Shown one piece after another: positions 34,404-48,873 of a DNA stretch of 64,000 bases. The stretch is from Portulaca oleracea. Taxonomy: Eukaryota; Streptophyta; Magnoliopsida; Caryophyllales; Portulacaceae. The stretch covers positions 17,920,332-17,984,331 of the forward strand of contig CM055870.1 in NCBI GenBank assembly GCA_029582165.1, written 5' to 3'. The position numbers were made by a program, and so were the translations under genes. The notes under the pieces were generated by a model. The model saw only the letters and a list, made by a program, of their open reading frames with translations, did not search any database and had not been told where the DNA came from. Position 1 is the stretch's first letter. The number at the start of each line of letters is the position of its first letter.

Positions 34404-37400
34404 CTAGCTGAAGTATTTCTGGTACAATGTCTTGGCCATGACAAGTGAATCACCTCTAGCCTTGGTGGGGTATTGCTTTGTATCAGCTTGCCATTGGTTA
34501 GAATAAGAAATCCATTCCCTTCTCCACGCATCTACTTTAAACGTCCCATTTTCCCTCAAAGCTTTTCGAAGGTGATCGAAATAGATTGAAGCACGGGGAA
34601 GGTAATAGTCTTCAAGGAGTCCACTCCAGAATTTGTTTGCTAATTGCAAAAGTTGAAGACACCAAAAATCAGAGGGTGATTACAGTTTGACACTCACAAA
34701 CTGTAGCAGAGGAACGTAACAAAATGAAAATTTACCGTAATCGTGGAGTTTGCTTTGATTAGTTTCTGTTGTATCAAACCACATTGTGATCTGAGTCCTT
34801 GCATTCCACTCGTACTGGTGCAAGCAAAGTCGATAAAAATGCAAGTATAAAATCAGATCACAATCGATAATGACAACTCCTTACTGTACTTTGTTAAAGG
34901 GGCAGGGAAAGAAGAATCAAGGGGTAAATCAATTCTCACCTGCCTCATCTCCCTAGAATTCAAAGCCAAACTTTTTGCACGTTCTAGCCAAGTTCCAAGC
35001 AGGAAATTATCATCAGTAGCAAGAAGTTGGTCAATTTCTTTGATAAGCCCTATAAATTTCTTGCTCTGCAGATCTAAAGTTTCCAAGTCGTTCCGCTGGA
35101 AAGCAGTCACTGCCTTTAGGTATACATCATTTGCAAGTTTTGAAAGTACTTGCCGAGTCAAGTCAACCAAGTCATACCTGCATGTAAAAAGCCACTTTAT
35201 ATATATGCTAACAGTTTCCTCGTTTATGTCATCTGATTTCACATGGACCAAGAATTCAGAAGTTAGCCACAACCAGAGACAACTTTTGGGCAGGTTCGGG
35301 TGGGGTGAATTTTTGCCAGGCCTACTTATAACCATCATTCGTCTTAATTTTTTTTTCTTCCAATTGTAGCATTTTCAAAAAGAGCTATTTGGAACCGATA
35401 GCTTGGAATGGAACAAGTTTTAATTAAGCATCCATTTAGCAGTGTGATTTGCTGCCCCCCCCCCCCCCCCAAACACACATACACACAAAAGAAAAAGGAA
35501 AAGCGAAACATCTTTTTCCAAGCAGCTCATGCAACCAATGACCCCCATCATGACCAGGAAAAAGGACCAGATAAGTTTTGTGTAACCTGAAAGTGGTGCT
35601 TCCAGCAAGATCCTTCCCTGCCTCAAGAAACAGGCTTAACGCCTTGACGACCTCCTGAGTTGGATACCACAAATGTGGTTGTGGAAGGGAAGACTTTGAC
35701 TCTAACAAAGTATGTCTGGAACTTCCCGAATTAGATAAAACAAATGAACGTATTGGGTTTTCATTTGCTGGATCCCAGTCAGGAAACTCAACAATATAAT
35801 CCTTGTTGTGGTCCTGAACAAGAAAACAGACAAAAGAAAGCAGAAGATTAAAGCAGAAGACTACAGAAGCCGCCAGGCATCATCAAAAGAAACAAAGCAG
35901 TGAATCATGTTATGCTGTTCATAATTCAATCTTCCGTAAAGATATATACTGCAAGCATACACCTCCTGTGAGAAGTGTTTGAAATTCTTCAAGATTATGG
36001 ACTATATATGCAATGCAGCATGCCTAATAGTCATACCTAGTTTGCTTAATGCACAGAAGCAATTTATTCTGCACATTGTATACCAAATGCCAACCAAACT
36101 TATAGGAATTAGAAGGTAATTCAGTTTCTTGAGGAAAGTCCTTAGACAGTTAGACATCCATGGAATGATATATCACCATATACGGGACATTAGAGTTCGC
36201 ACAAGGAAAACCCTAAATGCACAATATCCTAAGAAAGCAGAAAATTTTAAATATATGAGTACTCCAAATCCACAAATAGCTGCTCATACCAAAACATTCA
36301 GTATGAGGATTTTTAAATTATCTTATGAGTAATCAAAAGATTGCACCACCAAAGGGTGCCGTGCCACCCATGTACTTGGGGCTAGAAAAAAATAATCATG
36401 ACTACAAGCTCTCATGCAAGGTATTATCTACAAAATCAAACTCAAGTTACTACCACCATGAAGCACTATGCTTCAGCTATACACAATTCTCAAAAAGTAA
36501 AGCTTGAAATTTTAAAAGGACGAGACTTTGTCCTCAAAGATCTAGTGATTCCTCTCCTTTCAAATACTCCATTCAAGCTACAACTGCATCACTGACTAAA
36601 GAAAGTTGAACCTAACAGACGCCAATAAAGGAAAGAGATAAATGCCGAAGAGACAAATCCCAGCTGCAATGAACAAGGAGACCAGACGTTGTGTTGACTC
36701 TTCCTCCTAATGTTACATATAACACCTACCTAGGCTGTTAAAATTTCTTCTTTTATGCAAATCATCTGTGAGAATTTTTCCTTTAGTTGCCGGCGAAACA
36801 AAAAACACTTTCATGGGAGCTTTAGAATGCCAAATTGCTTTAGCAGGAAAAGGAAGATAGTTACCACCACAGAAAGTGAGGCAGAAACTCTTGACAATAA
36901 AATCACTTTTACCAGGGTCAGAAGGCATCTATCAACACCCTCACGAGAAACGTACATTTAGCCAGAAAATGACACATGCTATCCTCTTCCCAATCATTGG
37001 AACTTCTAGGAACAGTGATGTTCCAATGTCTTTGGCCATTCCAAGTAACCAGTTCTTGGACCATAGCATCTTTAGGAAGCGCCATCAAAAAGAGGCCAGG
37101 AAATTGAATTTTAAAAGGCTTGCCCCCACACCAAATATCATGTCAAACAAATACCCTTGACCTAATTTCAGTGGGAGATATTTTCCCTACTGAACAGAGA
37201 AATTACTTTCATCTCTTTATGTCATGAGACTAGACTTCTACCATTTCCTTACATAACCTCTTAACTGTCTTTCTTTCTCCTTTTTTTATTAATATATATT
37301 CTTGAATTTACTAGCCATAAGATTTGATGATACATGTATTGTCACCATACAATAATGTAAGATTAACTTACCGCAATGCCATCCGTACAGTTATAAATAG

Positions 37401-40400
37401 TATGGTAAAGAATTTCCCAAGCTGTCTCCAGCTGATGAACAGATTTACCGTAGCGTCTACTAGTGTAATTTTTAACCCATTCCTGTAAGCAGATCACAGA
37501 ATAAATTTTGTAAATAAGACCTCACGAACAATTCATGGCAATACAATACGATGCAATGTTTCTTTTCAGAGTGAAGGAAATCGGGACATGAAAAAGGAAT
37601 AAAAAGAGAATGCATCTGCCCCTTTAGACATTGATCATGGATTTAAACCATCACACATGAAGGCTGAAAGATACGGTAGAAGCTATAAAACCCATTTCTA
37701 TCAAATTTTGCTACACAAGGGAGATATAGAGGGGTGCAAATGGCAGTCAAGTGAGCGGAGCATCGACAATTTCGAAAGCGAAGAAGCCGGGGGGGGGGGG
37801 GGGCGGGGAAGACATGGGCAAGTGAGCAAAAAGCAAAGAGATGAAATACAGTAGATGAAAGACAGTAACAATGACATAAAATCTCAACAACAGACCATTA
37901 AGGTAAATATCTCAAAAACTTGGACATGGATGTGTAAAATTAGGAATCAAATTGTGAGTTTAATATGTGATTATCGACCAGAATTAACAGAATTAGTAAA
38001 GTTGCATGATCATAAGCCTTAATTTAATTCATTGTTTGATTGTGGCTTATTCCCTAGATTTTTATTTTATCATTTGATTTAATCCTAGAATTCTCCATTT
38101 TCAGTTAGTGGGAACTAGATAGTAAACCAAATCTTGCAAAACTCGATTTGCTTCTGAGCAAAGGGCTAGTTTGGTAGGTTGCTTGGTTGGGTCCTTGTGG
38201 AGATGATTTTTTGATCAGCTACAATATACCCATGCACTTGGAGCCGATCACATTCACTGCTGGCCAGATCAGACATATGTATCCATGTCAACAAGAGAAC
38301 ACTTTGGTGGATCAAAATGCCAAGTAAACTATTCCTATGCTTTGAATGAGCTCCAAGTCAAACTAACATTAATAACAGCAGAAAATCAAACAATGTTTGA
38401 CAACTAGGGCTCCAGGAGCATCCATCTTCATCAGCAATGAGATCTAATCAGAATGATTAACTTACTGTAAGTTGGACTTCTTCACTTCGAAATGCCATTT
38501 CAGACATAAGCTCATATACGACTGGATTATGTTCTATTCCTTCCATGCACATACCAACACCAACCTAGGTTGAACAAGAAGATTATTAGCATGGAATATC
38601 AGCTGCTGCCCACATACACAGCATCAGGTACAATGACGAATCACACTATACCATGGTTGAATTTCGACTGGTCCGTGCATCAACTGGGCCAGTAGATATG
38701 GAGTCCAAGATGCCATACATTTCAATATTTCCACCAAAGTTGTGAAGCATACACCTGGTTTGTCATTGACAACTACTTAGCAATGGTACACAGATTGACA
38801 ATTACCAATCTGACAGTAAATCACCTAAAATGAACATTTCATTATGTTATGTACAAGACTAACCAAATATAAGGAGTGCCATAGAATTGAGAGGACATCT
38901 TCCATATAGGTTTGACATCAGCAAAAAGATCAAGAACTATCATCTTTCCATGTGGGACTGAATGAAGAAGCGCCTAACATCATATAGCAACAGCAGAGAA
39001 TCAATCCAATGATGTTCAAAAGTTGATATTGGACAAAGGAAGAGCCATGGTCATGGAAATGCTTGGTCAAAAGAATCTTTATTTGATAGAACAAATAAAA
39101 GAAATCACTAACACAGCAAATCATGTTTGACAAAATTCAATAACTCACTTTCATTTGAGGTGGCTTCCAAAATGTAGAATCTGAATAGAATAGCCATCCC
39201 TGAAATTGCGGTAGTTATTTGACTGATGCTTTACAGTAAATCAAAGAGGCAAAATGTAATTGACATGCCAGCATAATAATGATGTACATTAGATAAAGCC
39301 AAAGAAAAGATCCTCCAGCACATCTGTTACTCAAATACATTAATGTGGCAATATACTAAATATTTGTATTTGTCTTTCATTAGCAAGATAATGAAAGACA
39401 GTGATGTTCCCTCTGGAGACTTGCTCCCTTCTCTTTCTTAAGCACTGGCCATCTTTTCATTTCGTTGTACAGGGATGCCATTTCATCATTGATTTAGCAG
39501 CAAGAATCATGCAGTCATCTCCTATCTTAGGAAGGTTTCTTTGGTACGAAGCCCAAGAAGAAGAAGGCTTTGGTTATACCTCATGTGATTTTTTGAGTTA
39601 TCTGGTATGAAAGGAACCAAAGGGTTTTTGAGGTAATTGAAATCCCTCTTCAGAGATTGCAAGACAATTTTGTCAAGTCTCCCTTCTTTTGGGTGAATGG
39701 GAAGTTTAGCACTTCCTCTTTTGAGGTGGTAGATTTTGTGGATAGTTTGTTTTTTGGATGTATATAACTCTGTATGGCGTTAGCTGAGCATCACTTCTTT
39801 TATCCCATTGTTAATATACATCTTTTTCCAAAAAAAAAAAAAATTGCTTAAGCTCCTTATCAATCTATCAGAGAAGATGGAAAAAAAGGATACTATTGAA
39901 TAACGAGCCTATTCCTGCAGAGGATCCACCATTTGACCAAGAAGAATAAGAAGATACCTGCATAAGCCAAACCGCATTCTCATCACCTTGGATCATTGCT
40001 TCATATACAGCAGCCCCAAGTGATGAGATATAAGTTGGATCATCAGTAGGTGGAGCATTCTCATTGAATGTGTCACTGACCATACGACAACAAAGAACAC
40101 AACACTCATTAGAAAATAGAAAAGGGGAGGTACAAACCGATAATCATACCTGTGACAGCAGCATTTGCAAAAAAGCACAACTTCCTTATTCTTGCAAAGC
40201 TTAATTTTGACAAAGCACAAACAATATACAGAGCTAAAACTGTCTAGAATCAGGGGGATGGATACAAGTTGATTGCTGAGCAGCAGACCATTTGCTTGCA
40301 ATCAGTCAGGAAAGGAACAGACCACCGAAACAACCACAGAGAGTCTTAACTTACCAGATAGAATCACAAAATTGGTTATAAAAGATGAGGAAACCACACA

Positions 40401-43400
40401 ACAAAACCTGGCAACAAATCAAGCTAGAAGTTCAAAATAGCATTTGCAAAAAGAGTGACCTAAAAATGGAGGTGGCAGCGTGGCAGACACTCCAGCAGAG
40501 CATGACTAAACAAACAACTCATAATGATAATGTTTACGATGGAATGAAAAAAATTATACATAAACTTGCTCCTATATGGCAAACTCTGGGACAAGCAAAA
40601 TGTAAAGATCAGTTACCAGTTATAGATGTCAGTCACGTCTCCATATTCTGTGAGAAAAGTTAGCAGTTGTTACTATACGTTGAAGTGGAAATTAATAATT
40701 TAAAAAAAAGGCAAAGAAATGAAAGCAGGACATTGACAATGTAAGTGTTGCATCAAACTTTTCCATAAAATCTCGCAAGATAAAGAGATGAAAGAGCATC
40801 ACTTAATTCCAAGGATATTTCATGTCATACAAGACATCCAAACTGTTGTTCCAAACGCTAGGCCATGTTCCCGAGAAATTTAAAAAAAAATCCAGAGCAG
40901 AGGGTATTTTTTTTTTTTTGGTGTGTCGGGGAGGACTGGGAGACTAACAAAATGGATCCAGAAATTATTCAAACATAAATATGGGACTGCATTAGCCAAA
41001 ACAATGGGACTAGTGCCAATTACTATATTTCTTACACAGGGCCACATTGTCTAACAAACCCCCCCCCCCCCCTCTTTCTCTGTTGCTGTACGTGTGTGTG
41101 TGTTTGATCTTAAATTGGTGATAAATTTTAAGTCAGGTATGTATCAATTCTTTTGGCTACTCTTGTGGCACTTCACAATCCAACATAAACAAAAGAGAGA
41201 CCTTGGGAGAAATCAAATAGATCATCCGAAAGTCGAAAATTCCGTATAAGATATTTTTTTCTGGGTGAGAGTTTCAGTCTTGCAGATCCAGAAATACTGT
41301 AATCCCTAACCACCTAAAACTTGAGAAAACCCAATAGCTTTTGTGGTGCTTGTTTTAAAAAGTTCAAGTAAATTTATACTGATTTCAATATGCTTTCTTC
41401 CAACTAATGGTGCCCTGGACATGTTGCAAACAATATACATCCGCCCTTGGGGTTGGGGATTTACAAACGCAAAATCTGCATAATATCAACAATATATTTT
41501 TAAAAAGGACACCTATGGTTTGGTTAAGTAAAATTATGAGAATCATGAGTGTCAAATACATTGTATACGTATAGGGGCATGAGCAAACAACAAAACCATA
41601 GACATCACTGCCAATAAAGGCATAACAGGTTAGCAGCTATTAAGAGGTTTGGTATGGTGACAATGAGACATCACACAGCAAAACTAGGTAAATTATGATC
41701 CAAAATTTCCACTTTTTCATAAGTAAATGAAAGATGTATTGGTATGACACCAAGGGGACAATATAAAAACACTATGCTCTCAAGCTCACATCAAAAACTT
41801 ACCTACAACCTAAAAAATCTCTCACCATTAAGTAGAATGCTAGAAAACTATACAAGATGCTCAAAAAGGGAGCTCGAAATCTTTGAAGGACATAGTTGTG
41901 TCCTCAAAAATCCATCAAACTCTCTCCCAGCAAGTAAACCACCAATAGCCAAAAGAAATGTAATATTCACTATTGTAGTTGGTCAAGACGAGAGAAGCAT
42001 CTTATAACTTGTAAGCTCTAGAACTTTTAATATCCACATCGTTATCAATAACACAATCAGCGATAAACTGCTGGGCAAGTTGCAAATACACAGCTCACCT
42101 TTAATTTGTTGCTTTATGAAGGCCTTGCCAAGTTCGACAAATAAAGGATCGGAAGGATCCAGGAGAAATGTACAACACCATCTGGGGTCACCACTGATGG
42201 TATTCCTGAGGGCAGGGGGAAAGGAAAAAGAGATAGCTAAGGATACAGAATATTAGCTCAATACTGCAATGAGGTCCGAAGGAAAAGAGCACAAAAAGTG
42301 ACATACCAGTTCCCCAGCCTAGTTATATTTGAAAAAGGGTACTTTTTTTTTAATGCTGCAGGTACATTTCCAGAAAATGAAGGCAACACTGGATACATAT
42401 TCATCAGATATAGTCAAAGGACTTGGTAGCAGAAATAATTGTTCATGAATATGAAATATCAATGAAAACAAACATCTGTTAATCACTTCAGTAATAGCAA
42501 TTCAATCATGCTTATACCCATAACATACGTTACTTGTTACCCCTTGAACTCCATCAAGAGTGGATTGTTGGCAGTTAAACATAGGAATCTTAACTCTACA
42601 GTTGACAGGCTTTTCCATTAGATCCTGTATTCAAAATGTGGCCATCCCCATCACAAAACAGCTGCACGAAAGGCATTAGCGTAGGGCAAGCACACCTTCA
42701 CTACACGACAACCACAAATGGAATGTGATTGCCACATTATGGCAATGTTAACGTACCAAAACCAAAACTGTATTTTGAATCCTTGCATTAGACCATATAC
42801 TAAGTGTCACTCACATGCTACTCCAAATTTTTTTTTAAAAAAAAAATACAAGAAGACAAAGGATGTTTACCAAGACATTCAATGTAATTTATGCAAGTTA
42901 CATTATAGGGATGGAGATACAATGTACCCAGGTCACGAGTAGTTATCAACAGTAAATATTTAGCAATAGACCCTATGGTGGTCACCAGAGATATATTCGA
43001 CAATCAACATACTATATTGTTGACCACCAAAGTAACATGGGCACTCCATATGGCCAGCATTGGCCTTATAATAAAAAGAACTGGACATCAAATATCTACT
43101 TCAGTCATACCAAAAAGCAAACTGATTTTACCTGGGGTCATCCCTAGCTCCAACATGCGTGACAATATCAGTTTCTGTAATGCTAGTTGCTGATCTAACC
43201 AATTTTGTGACAACGGCCCGCCCCACCTTTTTGCATGACACACATTGGCTGTTAGAGTTGAACAATATAAATGCCAAAGGATATTTTGTTTAAGCTCAAT
43301 TTCATACAAGCAAGTTGCTGGGTATTTACAATGTCATATCAAACAATAGATCATTGAACTCGACAAGAACATGTACGTCAATAACAATAGCACACCAACA

Positions 43401-46400
43401 ACTAGCAACCACTTTTTAGATCTGAATTTCTTTGCCCTTTCTAAGTTTTCTTTAAGCATACAAGAACGTAACTTTTACAAAAAAAAAAAAAGAAAAAAAA
43501 AAGCGGAGGGATCCTACAAAATTACTCGTGTGCCAAAATGATGTGTTTAGTGTTCCAAAAAAACCTTGATTTCTGGCTACGGAGTCAGATGCTCTAAATA
43601 TACAGAACTGAAAGGATCGGGACAGCCACCAATTCATGTCGCAGAAGTTCATTTTATCTAGAGCTAGGAAAACCTAAAATGACATGATAACAAAACCTGA
43701 ATCCTACCTGAAATTATTGAGAGAAACACTAACCAAATTGATTTTGACCAAAAGTTGACATGAGTTGACCAATTAGTTTAAACATGATATCTTTTAAGTA
43801 AATTTAAGCTATGTTGAAAGTTGCCAAAAAATCACCTGGTTATGTCAGCCCGAACTGACTTGTTACCCAGTTCTAAATTTTAAGAAAGGTCAATCGATCA
43901 AGAGATTATTTCACATCTTGTTGGTTCAAACTATTTTTCCAAAATACGATGCAACCAAACAATAATTTTTCAAAGTTATTTACAATACTGACCCATGCAG
44001 GTTTCCCATGCGTGCCCATGCTTGAAAAGCAGGCCCACCGAAGAAATCATTCAGATCTTCTCTGCTGATATTAAAATCCTGCGATGAGAGTACATAGATT
44101 ACATGTTACCAATTCATAGAACAATATCCTTTGCAAGGAGTGATACTCTCACAAATTTCAAGGCTTCGTTATGGACATAATAAGCATGATTTCGCACGAG
44201 TTCATCTGAGTTAAAACCCAAAGAGCAAATACTAACAAGAATATTAATTAGCCAAACTGAGGAGATGACAAAAGGGATTGCTAGTTTACAACCCAAATTA
44301 GAGGTAAGTAAAATGGTGGTAAAGAAGGGTAAAGAGAAGAGAGAGTTACTAAATTGTAATCCTTAGAATTTTAATAATAAAGACCCAAAAAATGCAATGG
44401 AGAAGTCACGATTCTTATTTCCCCTCTTTGCTCCTCCTTATTCTTCAAGTATGTAGCCTAAATATCATATAAGTGGTTCTACTTAGTGCAATTAACCTCC
44501 ATTAAGCATAAATCGTCCGGAAGACACTGGTATTGACATCAAGTACCTGAGAACTGGGACAAAAGTGATCAGAAACGAACCCTCCAGAACCAAATATCAA
44601 CCTAATAGATAAATAGGGACATGGATCCATGGAGTTTCCACAAAAGAAGTTCCAACTTGGTTTTAAATGAACAACAAGTCAACCAACATAACCCTCTCTC
44701 TAATATGTGGAGGCTTTATCCCTATCCTAGAGCAAATTTCTCTATTGTATAAGAAGGGAGCATGAACAGTTCCAACAGCAATTAGCAGAGGTGCAGCTTA
44801 CGCCATCATACACAAACATACAACAGAGGAATTGCTCCAACTACTTCGCATAAAAGCTTTTAAAAAAAGTTTCAACCTGATTTTTATTGGACTACATGCT
44901 GCCCAGCATAACACTCTCTAAAAGGTTCAGCTGTTTTGAACATATGCTACAGAAAACCTTTCCAACTATCAAGAAAGCCAGCATAAACAATTTCAGTAAC
45001 AATTAACAGAGATGCAGCTATTGCAATCAGATACAAAGGGAAATTTTTCCAACCTCTTACCATAAAGGCTTTTAAAGAAGTCCCAACTTGATCTCAGTTA
45101 TTATACACCACCCAACATAAATATCTTACAGTTTGAATGTTTGATGTTTCAACTTTTAACCCTATAAGATCTCACAAGCTAGCATGAACAAGCTCAGCAA
45201 CAGACCAGTGACCACCGAGATTCAGCTGATGCAATCAAATACAACAGAGGAATTCTGTCAACTACTCACCATAAACACTTTCTGCCAAATTGCTTCTTGG
45301 CCCGTAAATGCTAAAGGCAAATTAATTCCTTGAAGTGCCATCCAATCAATCTCTTTCTCCCATCTTTCCCAATCCCACCAAACAAAGGAATCTATAATGC
45401 AAAGCTTCAGTTAGTTCCAATATGTGGCCTGAGATAAGAAGACAGAAGAATAATTTTCCCGGCACAGAACAAAAAAAAACAAAAAAGAAGGAATAATCAT
45501 GGTGATGATTAACATGGTGTGAGGACACCAGCAAAGGCAGGAAGTCATTTTAGAGAGACAAAATTAAGTACAAGGGAGACGATTGATCACAAATAGACAA
45601 TCCAAATCCAAACATTCTTCATAAAGCCACAAAAGCACACCACACTAAAGGCAACTAGTCCATTAATCCTTTACCATGTAGCACACACTGTTACCTTCTT
45701 TTCTTTTTTTGTTTTGGGGGGGGGGGGGGGGGATGAGTTTTAAAAAAAATTGCATTAGATAGACCTAGGGGCTGTCACCCATGTACAAAAGGGGCATTAC
45801 ATAAAAACATCATGCCCTGGAACCATCATGTAAACATTCTCTACAAAAGCACACTATAGTTTCTTCTACCATGAAGTGCATGCCTTGAATAACATAAGAT
45901 TCTTGAAAAGTAGAGCTTAAAATCTTAGAAGGACGATGGTTTGAATCAAAAATCTGATGATTGATTTCCTTTCAAACACACACCACCAAATGGCCAGAAG
46001 GATCATCTTCCCCTTTTTCATTCTTATTCTCCTAGCCACACTACATCTTTGACAGATAAAGGTTCAACCCATTCAACACCCATCCAAAAGGAGACAAATG
46101 CCAAATTAACAGAACCCAATGGCAATGAATAAAGAGAGATGGTTTACTGGTTCTTCCTCTTCATGACGTGTAAAACACCAGCTAGACCCATCAAACTTCT
46201 TCTTTTTTTTTTTTTTTTTGGCACACATCCTGCATGTGAGCTTTTACTTCAGCAGCTCCCCACACCGACAACAACAAAAAAAAAAAGAAAAGAAAATGGA
46301 AAAAATGAAGGGAGACTAAAACTTCCAAATGACCTTTTACAAGAAAATCAAGGAAATTTCACCGTCATAAGCCCTTTGGCAAAAACTCTTGACAATGAAA

Positions 46401-48820
46401 AGAGCTCTCTGGGTCATAAGGATAAAGTATCACACTAATACCCTCATAAGTGAGCTTGGCAATCATCCTAGTGAGTGAAGCAAAAGTTAGCACACACTTT
46501 CCTCCTACCAATCAGAGCACCTTGATAAAGAATGTTACAATGACTTCGCTCATGCTTTCCAGAGAACACATCTTGCAGTTTAAACTCTTTCAGAAGAGCC
46601 ATCCTAAAAACATTAGGAATCTGAATGTCAAGATGTTGGAGCAAGCACAAGCATCATGCCAAACAAGCACCATAGACCCATTCTTCACCTCAAAATACAG
46701 AACGGATTTCAAACCTTCCATGCCAGCTAAAAAGGATTCCCATCATGCCACGCTATTTCATTTGCCTTTGTACGTCCTTTCCTCAAGGTGTGAATCACTG
46801 ATTCATCCCGTTCCCACCGTTTAAGCCTACCATCTATTATGACTCGCAACTTAACATACTCTTATCTTCTCTCACAAGCCTAAGACTGATAAGTCAAGCA
46901 TGTCCTTGTCCCTCTGACAATTAGTAAGCTCAAATTGTCATGCATAATGGCATAATGTAGTTAAGCATGATAGGATCCCAGCAATGAAACGACAGGTTAA
47001 AGTTTTCCATTGAGCCAGGTACATGCCTAGCGTTAAAATTTAGGAGTACAGCAAATAATAAATGTCTTCAAACCCATGGAGAGCAAAACTCACAGCTTGA
47101 AGTAACAACATTCTGGTAATAATTCCAAGGTACTGGACGTTTGAAGACCAATCCACCATCATCTACAAGAGGAAGTGATCCTGGCTCTGGAACAGAGGCT
47201 ATTTGAACACCTCCTGTCTTCTCCCATGAAATATGCCCACCACAAAAATACTTCAAGTACCAATGAAGGCCTGAGGTAATTTCCACTGCTGTTGTCCCCT
47301 TAATCCTGAGAAACAACAATGATTAAGAGCAGTTACCTGATGTTCTTCTATTCATTTTTCCTTAATATATTTCTTTGCCTTTTCTTTTAGCATGCCTACT
47401 TGAAAAACATAAATATTTGATACTCCCTCCGTTCCATATTAATTGTCATTTTGTTGACCGTCATAGTCTCCAATGTCACTCTTTGATTGATAATTTCTTA
47501 CATAATATTTTATTAATAATATACTAGTACAATATCATACTTTTATGATAGTATTTTTTTGTTACGAATCTAATAATAGTAATTTTATATAATCAGTCAT
47601 TGTATATATTGAAAAATTTATGGACAAAAAACTCTATGTTCGACTACACAATTTCCAAAGATGGCAATTGACATGGAACGGAGGGAGTAGCGAAGTTTTC
47701 TCTGTTAAGCTCAGGATACATGAGAAATCCATTTTGACACAATAATAAATGGCTGAGAATTTTTCCTCACTCTCACAAGATTGTTTGAATTGTTCTTCCC
47801 AATATGGACATGTCAAAAACTAATGTTTTTTCACTTCTAGTGGTTGCCAACACTTGATGGTTATGTCAACAGTTAGCGATTTTCAAATGCTTGCAAACAG
47901 TTGATTCTAACTCTGGAAAAACCAAATGATGCTCGTGAAGAGGCGTCGCCCATGTCAACCAGAAAATAAGTGGTTCATGGAAGGGAAGTTTCTGCACAAC
48001 TGAAATGAATACTAAGATTTGAAAAGAACGATGGTATTCTGCTTACACTATCTCCGGGCCATTCTTCCTTGATTTGCTGTAATTTTCAATCCGGAAGCAA
48101 CTGGATCCATCGCAAATATCCTAACAAGTTGAAACCAGATATGCAAATAAGTACACATATCAACCATAATTCCTGACACAACTCAGGTGTAACTGATGTC
48201 AAATATGACACATTCATGTCAGAAAGAGCGGGTAACAAATTCATTCATCAAAATTCACATGCCTAATTTCATATTAGAGCTTACGCAATCCACGAGACGA
48301 GGCGTAAAACAAACATAAAATCACATCCAATTCGTATATGCATCTCTTCAATGAGGCGGCATAACATTTTGCTCAATCAATTCATAATGTTGATCAAATG
48401 GAACTGACACCCGGAACTTAATCATTCATCTAACGAACATACCCCTCTCTTGGTGAGCTTAATCCCATGAGTGCAAGATAATCAGGGATGGGTGAATAGT
48501 TATGCAGACAAAAATGCATGTAGAGGACAGCTTAGAATTTCATATCAACCCAGTAAGACACTAGAGAAACTTGCTTATGAAAGCAAAAATCATACCTTGG
48601 GAATTATCTTGAACTCAAAACTGGATAAGTGAGAAGGCAATAACCTCCGAAGGACGCCTTTAGCTGCCAACTCCTGGACTTCTGGAGTTGAACGCTGAGA
48701 GTCTAAGCGGCTGATTAAAGCCCTTATCGATTCTGGATATGGAAATTGTGAAGAATCGGAAAGTGAGATGTTCGCCAGCAGCCAAAACAAAAGCATAAAA
48801 ACAACTTTGAGACCAGGCAT
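34404..48820 (-). CDS. NAGLU: Alpha-N-acetylglucosaminidase, GH89 (19 exons, 801 aa)
   Basis: A glycoside hydrolase that removes terminal alpha-linked GlcNAc; the plant protein is secretory or vacuolar. Exons (minus): 48820-48596, 48120-48047, 47305-47094, 45391-45270, 44078-43993, 43226-43132, 42388-42307, 42205-42099, 40647-40617, 40075-39958, 39199-39149, 38973-38864, 38754-38652, 38564-38466, 37482-37372, 35813-35587, 35177-34940, 34814-34736, 34639-34404. Every intron is GT-AG and phases close to 801 aa, close to the Arabidopsis protein. The chosen start gives a signal peptide ([20 protein letters not shown]); an in-frame ATG 20 codons earlier adds only a CA-repeat-encoded His/Thr run. 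The N-terminal domain has [23 protein letters not shown], the barrel has [17 protein letters not shown]350 ([10 protein letters not shown]) and E480 ([15 protein letters not shown]) correspond to the two catalytic glutamates known in human NAGLU (DTFNE and PEGI contexts). The C-terminal helical domain ends [18 protein letters not shown]. No break is seen, so it looks functional. Confidence 0.95.
36340..36930 (-). mobile_element. Truncated LINE tail in a NAGLU intron
   Basis: The minus frame 36,928-36,713 reads [19 protein letters not shown] and [16 protein letters not shown], the zinc-binding region after plant LINE reverse transcriptases. Sequence to the left resembles the other LINE tails at 41.7-42.0 and 45.7-46.0 kb. 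Same orientation as NAGLU. Confidence 0.6.
37790..37803. repeat. Poly-G run in a NAGLU intron
   Basis: About 12 G interrupted by one C. Similar homopolymer G/C runs are at 35,455-35,470, 41,060-41,071 and 45,716-45,732; all are intronic. Confidence 0.85.
39370..39842 (+). mobile_element. Truncated LINE tail with poly(A), plus strand, NAGLU intron
   Basis: Plus-strand reading gives [13 protein letters not shown] and LQDNFVKS…FWVNGK sequence, the end of plant LINE ORF2, then a 3' UTR and poly(A) at 39,829-39,842. It is antisense to NAGLU. 5'-truncated. Confidence 0.6.
41735..42010 (-). mobile_element. Short LINE tail relic in a NAGLU intron
   Basis: Shares the block GAAATCTTTGAAGGACATAG followed by TGTCCTCAAA with 36,505-36,540 and, more loosely, 45,915-45,960. 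It is part of the 3' end of one LINE family present three times in this gene. Confidence 0.45.
45716..46850 (-). mobile_element. Truncated LINE tail in a NAGLU intron
   Basis: The minus strand near 46,720-46,600 encodes [21 protein letters not shown], the segment before the LINE zinc-binding domain. The 3' UTR-like part, with CATGAAGTGCATGCC on the plus strand, ends at a G/C homopolymer. Several stops. Same orientation as the gene. Confidence 0.5.
47423..47687. mobile_element. Stowaway MITE (Tc1/mariner type) in NAGLU intron 2
   Basis: Termini CTCCCTCCGTTCCATATTA and, at the other end, ACATGGAACGGAGGGAG are inverted repeats flanked by TA (47,421-47,422 and 47,688-47,689). This is the standard plant Stowaway end; 265 bp and no coding capacity. 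Confidence 0.95.
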
Positions 48821-48842
48821 GGCTGCTCTGGAGCATAGATTG

Positions 48843-48845
<3 letters not shown>

Positions 48846-48873
<28 letters not shown>
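48846..48873. repeat. (TG)n microsatellite just upstream of the NAGLU start codon
   Basis: About 14 TG units, (CA)n in the mRNA sense, 26-53 bases before the chosen ATG and so probably in the 5' UTR. Confidence 0.95.
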
